Shown piece after piece: positions 11,865 through 12,266 of a DNA stretch of 12,266 nt. Origin of the DNA: JBDRDI01 sp043820875 (GTDB lineage: Bacteria; Patescibacteriota; Patescibacteriia; Patescibacteriales; UBA12075); assembly GCA_043820875.1 (NCBI GenBank), contig JBDRDI010000005.1, positions 1-12,266 on the forward strand, given 5' to 3'. Positions within the stretch are counted from its first letter, which is position 1; each line of letters opens with the position of its first letter. The position numbers and the translations under genes are program-made. The notes under the pieces are model-generated. The model saw only the letters and a program-made list of their open reading frames with translations. It was not told the origin of the DNA and made no database searches.

Positions 11865-12266
11865 TTATTTATCTTTTACTTGTTTATTTTTCTCTTTCCA
11901 TTTTTCAATCTCCTTATGATTTCCAGATAGGAGAATTTCAGGAACGGAATATTCTTTATTGTCCGCAACAAATTTTTCCGGACGCGTGTATTGCGGATAT
12001 TCCAAGATTCCCAAATCTCCGCGCGATTCACTCTTTGGACTTTCTTCATTACCAAGGGAGCCGGGGAGTAAGCGAGTGATGGAATCTGCAATAATCATGG
12101 CCGGGATTTCACCGCCGGTCAGGACATAATCGCCGATAGAGATTTCTTCGTCAACAAAACTTAAAATTCTTTCATCAACGCCCTCATAATGGCCGCAAAC
12201 GATTATTAAATTTTCAAGACTTGAAAATTCTATGGCCTTTTTTTGATTCCATTTTTTTCCCTTGGC
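11865..12266 (-). CDS. trmD: tRNA (guanine-N1)-methyltransferase, C-terminal part (cut by window edge)
   Basis: The last 133 residues are present; the frame runs open from the window edge to TAA at 11865-11867. TrmD methylates G37 next to the anticodon of certain tRNAs using S-adenosylmethionine and prevents +1 frameshifting. The SPOUT knot motifs are clear: LIIVCGHYEGVDERI, then EISIGDYVLTGGEIPAMII, the signature of the cofactor-binding knot. ESRGDLGILEYPQYTRPE is the linker and start of the C-terminal domain, where the catalytic Asp is expected (the Asp of SRGD is the candidate). KFVADNKEYSVPEILLSGNH follows, as usual. In many bacteria trmD lies directly before rplS; here rplS is about 11 kb away on the same strand. 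About 100 N-terminal residues lie beyond the window. Confidence 0.95.
   Translation of the reverse strand, partial: AKGKKWNQKKAIEFSSLENLIIVCGHYEGVDERILSFVDEEISIGDYVLTGGEIPAMIIADSITRLLPGSLGNEESPKSESRGDLGILEYPQYTRPEKFVADNKEYSVPEILLSGNHKEIEKWKEKNKQVKDK

Overview
The window looks like a piece of a small-genome, Gram-positive-like, AT-rich bacterium of the Candidate Phyla Radiation (Patescibacteria, most likely Parcubacteria-like). The lineage call is inference. It rests on two short VirB2/TrbC-like type IV secretion pilin genes of the kind common in that group, weak or absent Shine-Dalgarno (SD) sequences on most genes, tRNA genes without an encoded CCA, and a very divergent guanylate kinase. TGA acts as a stop (end of the ROK gene, 7456-7458), so the TGA=Gly code is not in use.

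Layout. (1) 1-5031, minus strand: a co-directional block reading flippase -> glycosyltransferase -> RluD-type pseudouridine synthase -> guanylate-kinase-like protein -> ribosomal protein L19 -> tRNA-Leu(GAG) -> tRNA-Val(TAC). The two gaps around the tRNAs are filled almost completely by palindromic elements built from 7-bp CGGATNT repeats. (2) 5096-7782, plus strand: a tight three-gene unit (T4SS pilin-like protein, membrane-anchored clan GH-A glycoside hydrolase, ROK-family kinase), then a small basic protein and a strong intrinsic terminator. (3) 7806-8198, minus strand: a second pilin-like protein. (4) 8268-11846: a block of clearly more GC-rich genes with strong SD sites and canonical sigma70-type promoters. 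It holds a minus-strand pair of unknown genes (224 aa basic protein and 385 aa multi-pass membrane protein) and a divergent plus-strand lipoprotein with two carbohydrate-binding-like modules. Long hairpin terminators bracket it. (5) 11865-12266, minus strand: the C-terminal part of trmD, cut by the window edge.

Taken together, trmD at one edge and rplS at the other look like the two halves of the widely conserved trmD-rplS neighbourhood, with about 11 kb of mainly cell-surface genes between them (polysaccharide export, glycosyl transfer, pilins, sugar hydrolysis and phosphorylation, glycan-binding lipoprotein). The most interesting parts are the divergent unknown-gene module at 8340-11748 with its structured AT-rich intergenic region, the heptad-repeat palindromes abutting the tRNA genes, and the guanylate-kinase-like protein whose Walker A lysine and following Ser/Thr are replaced by Glu-Asp.
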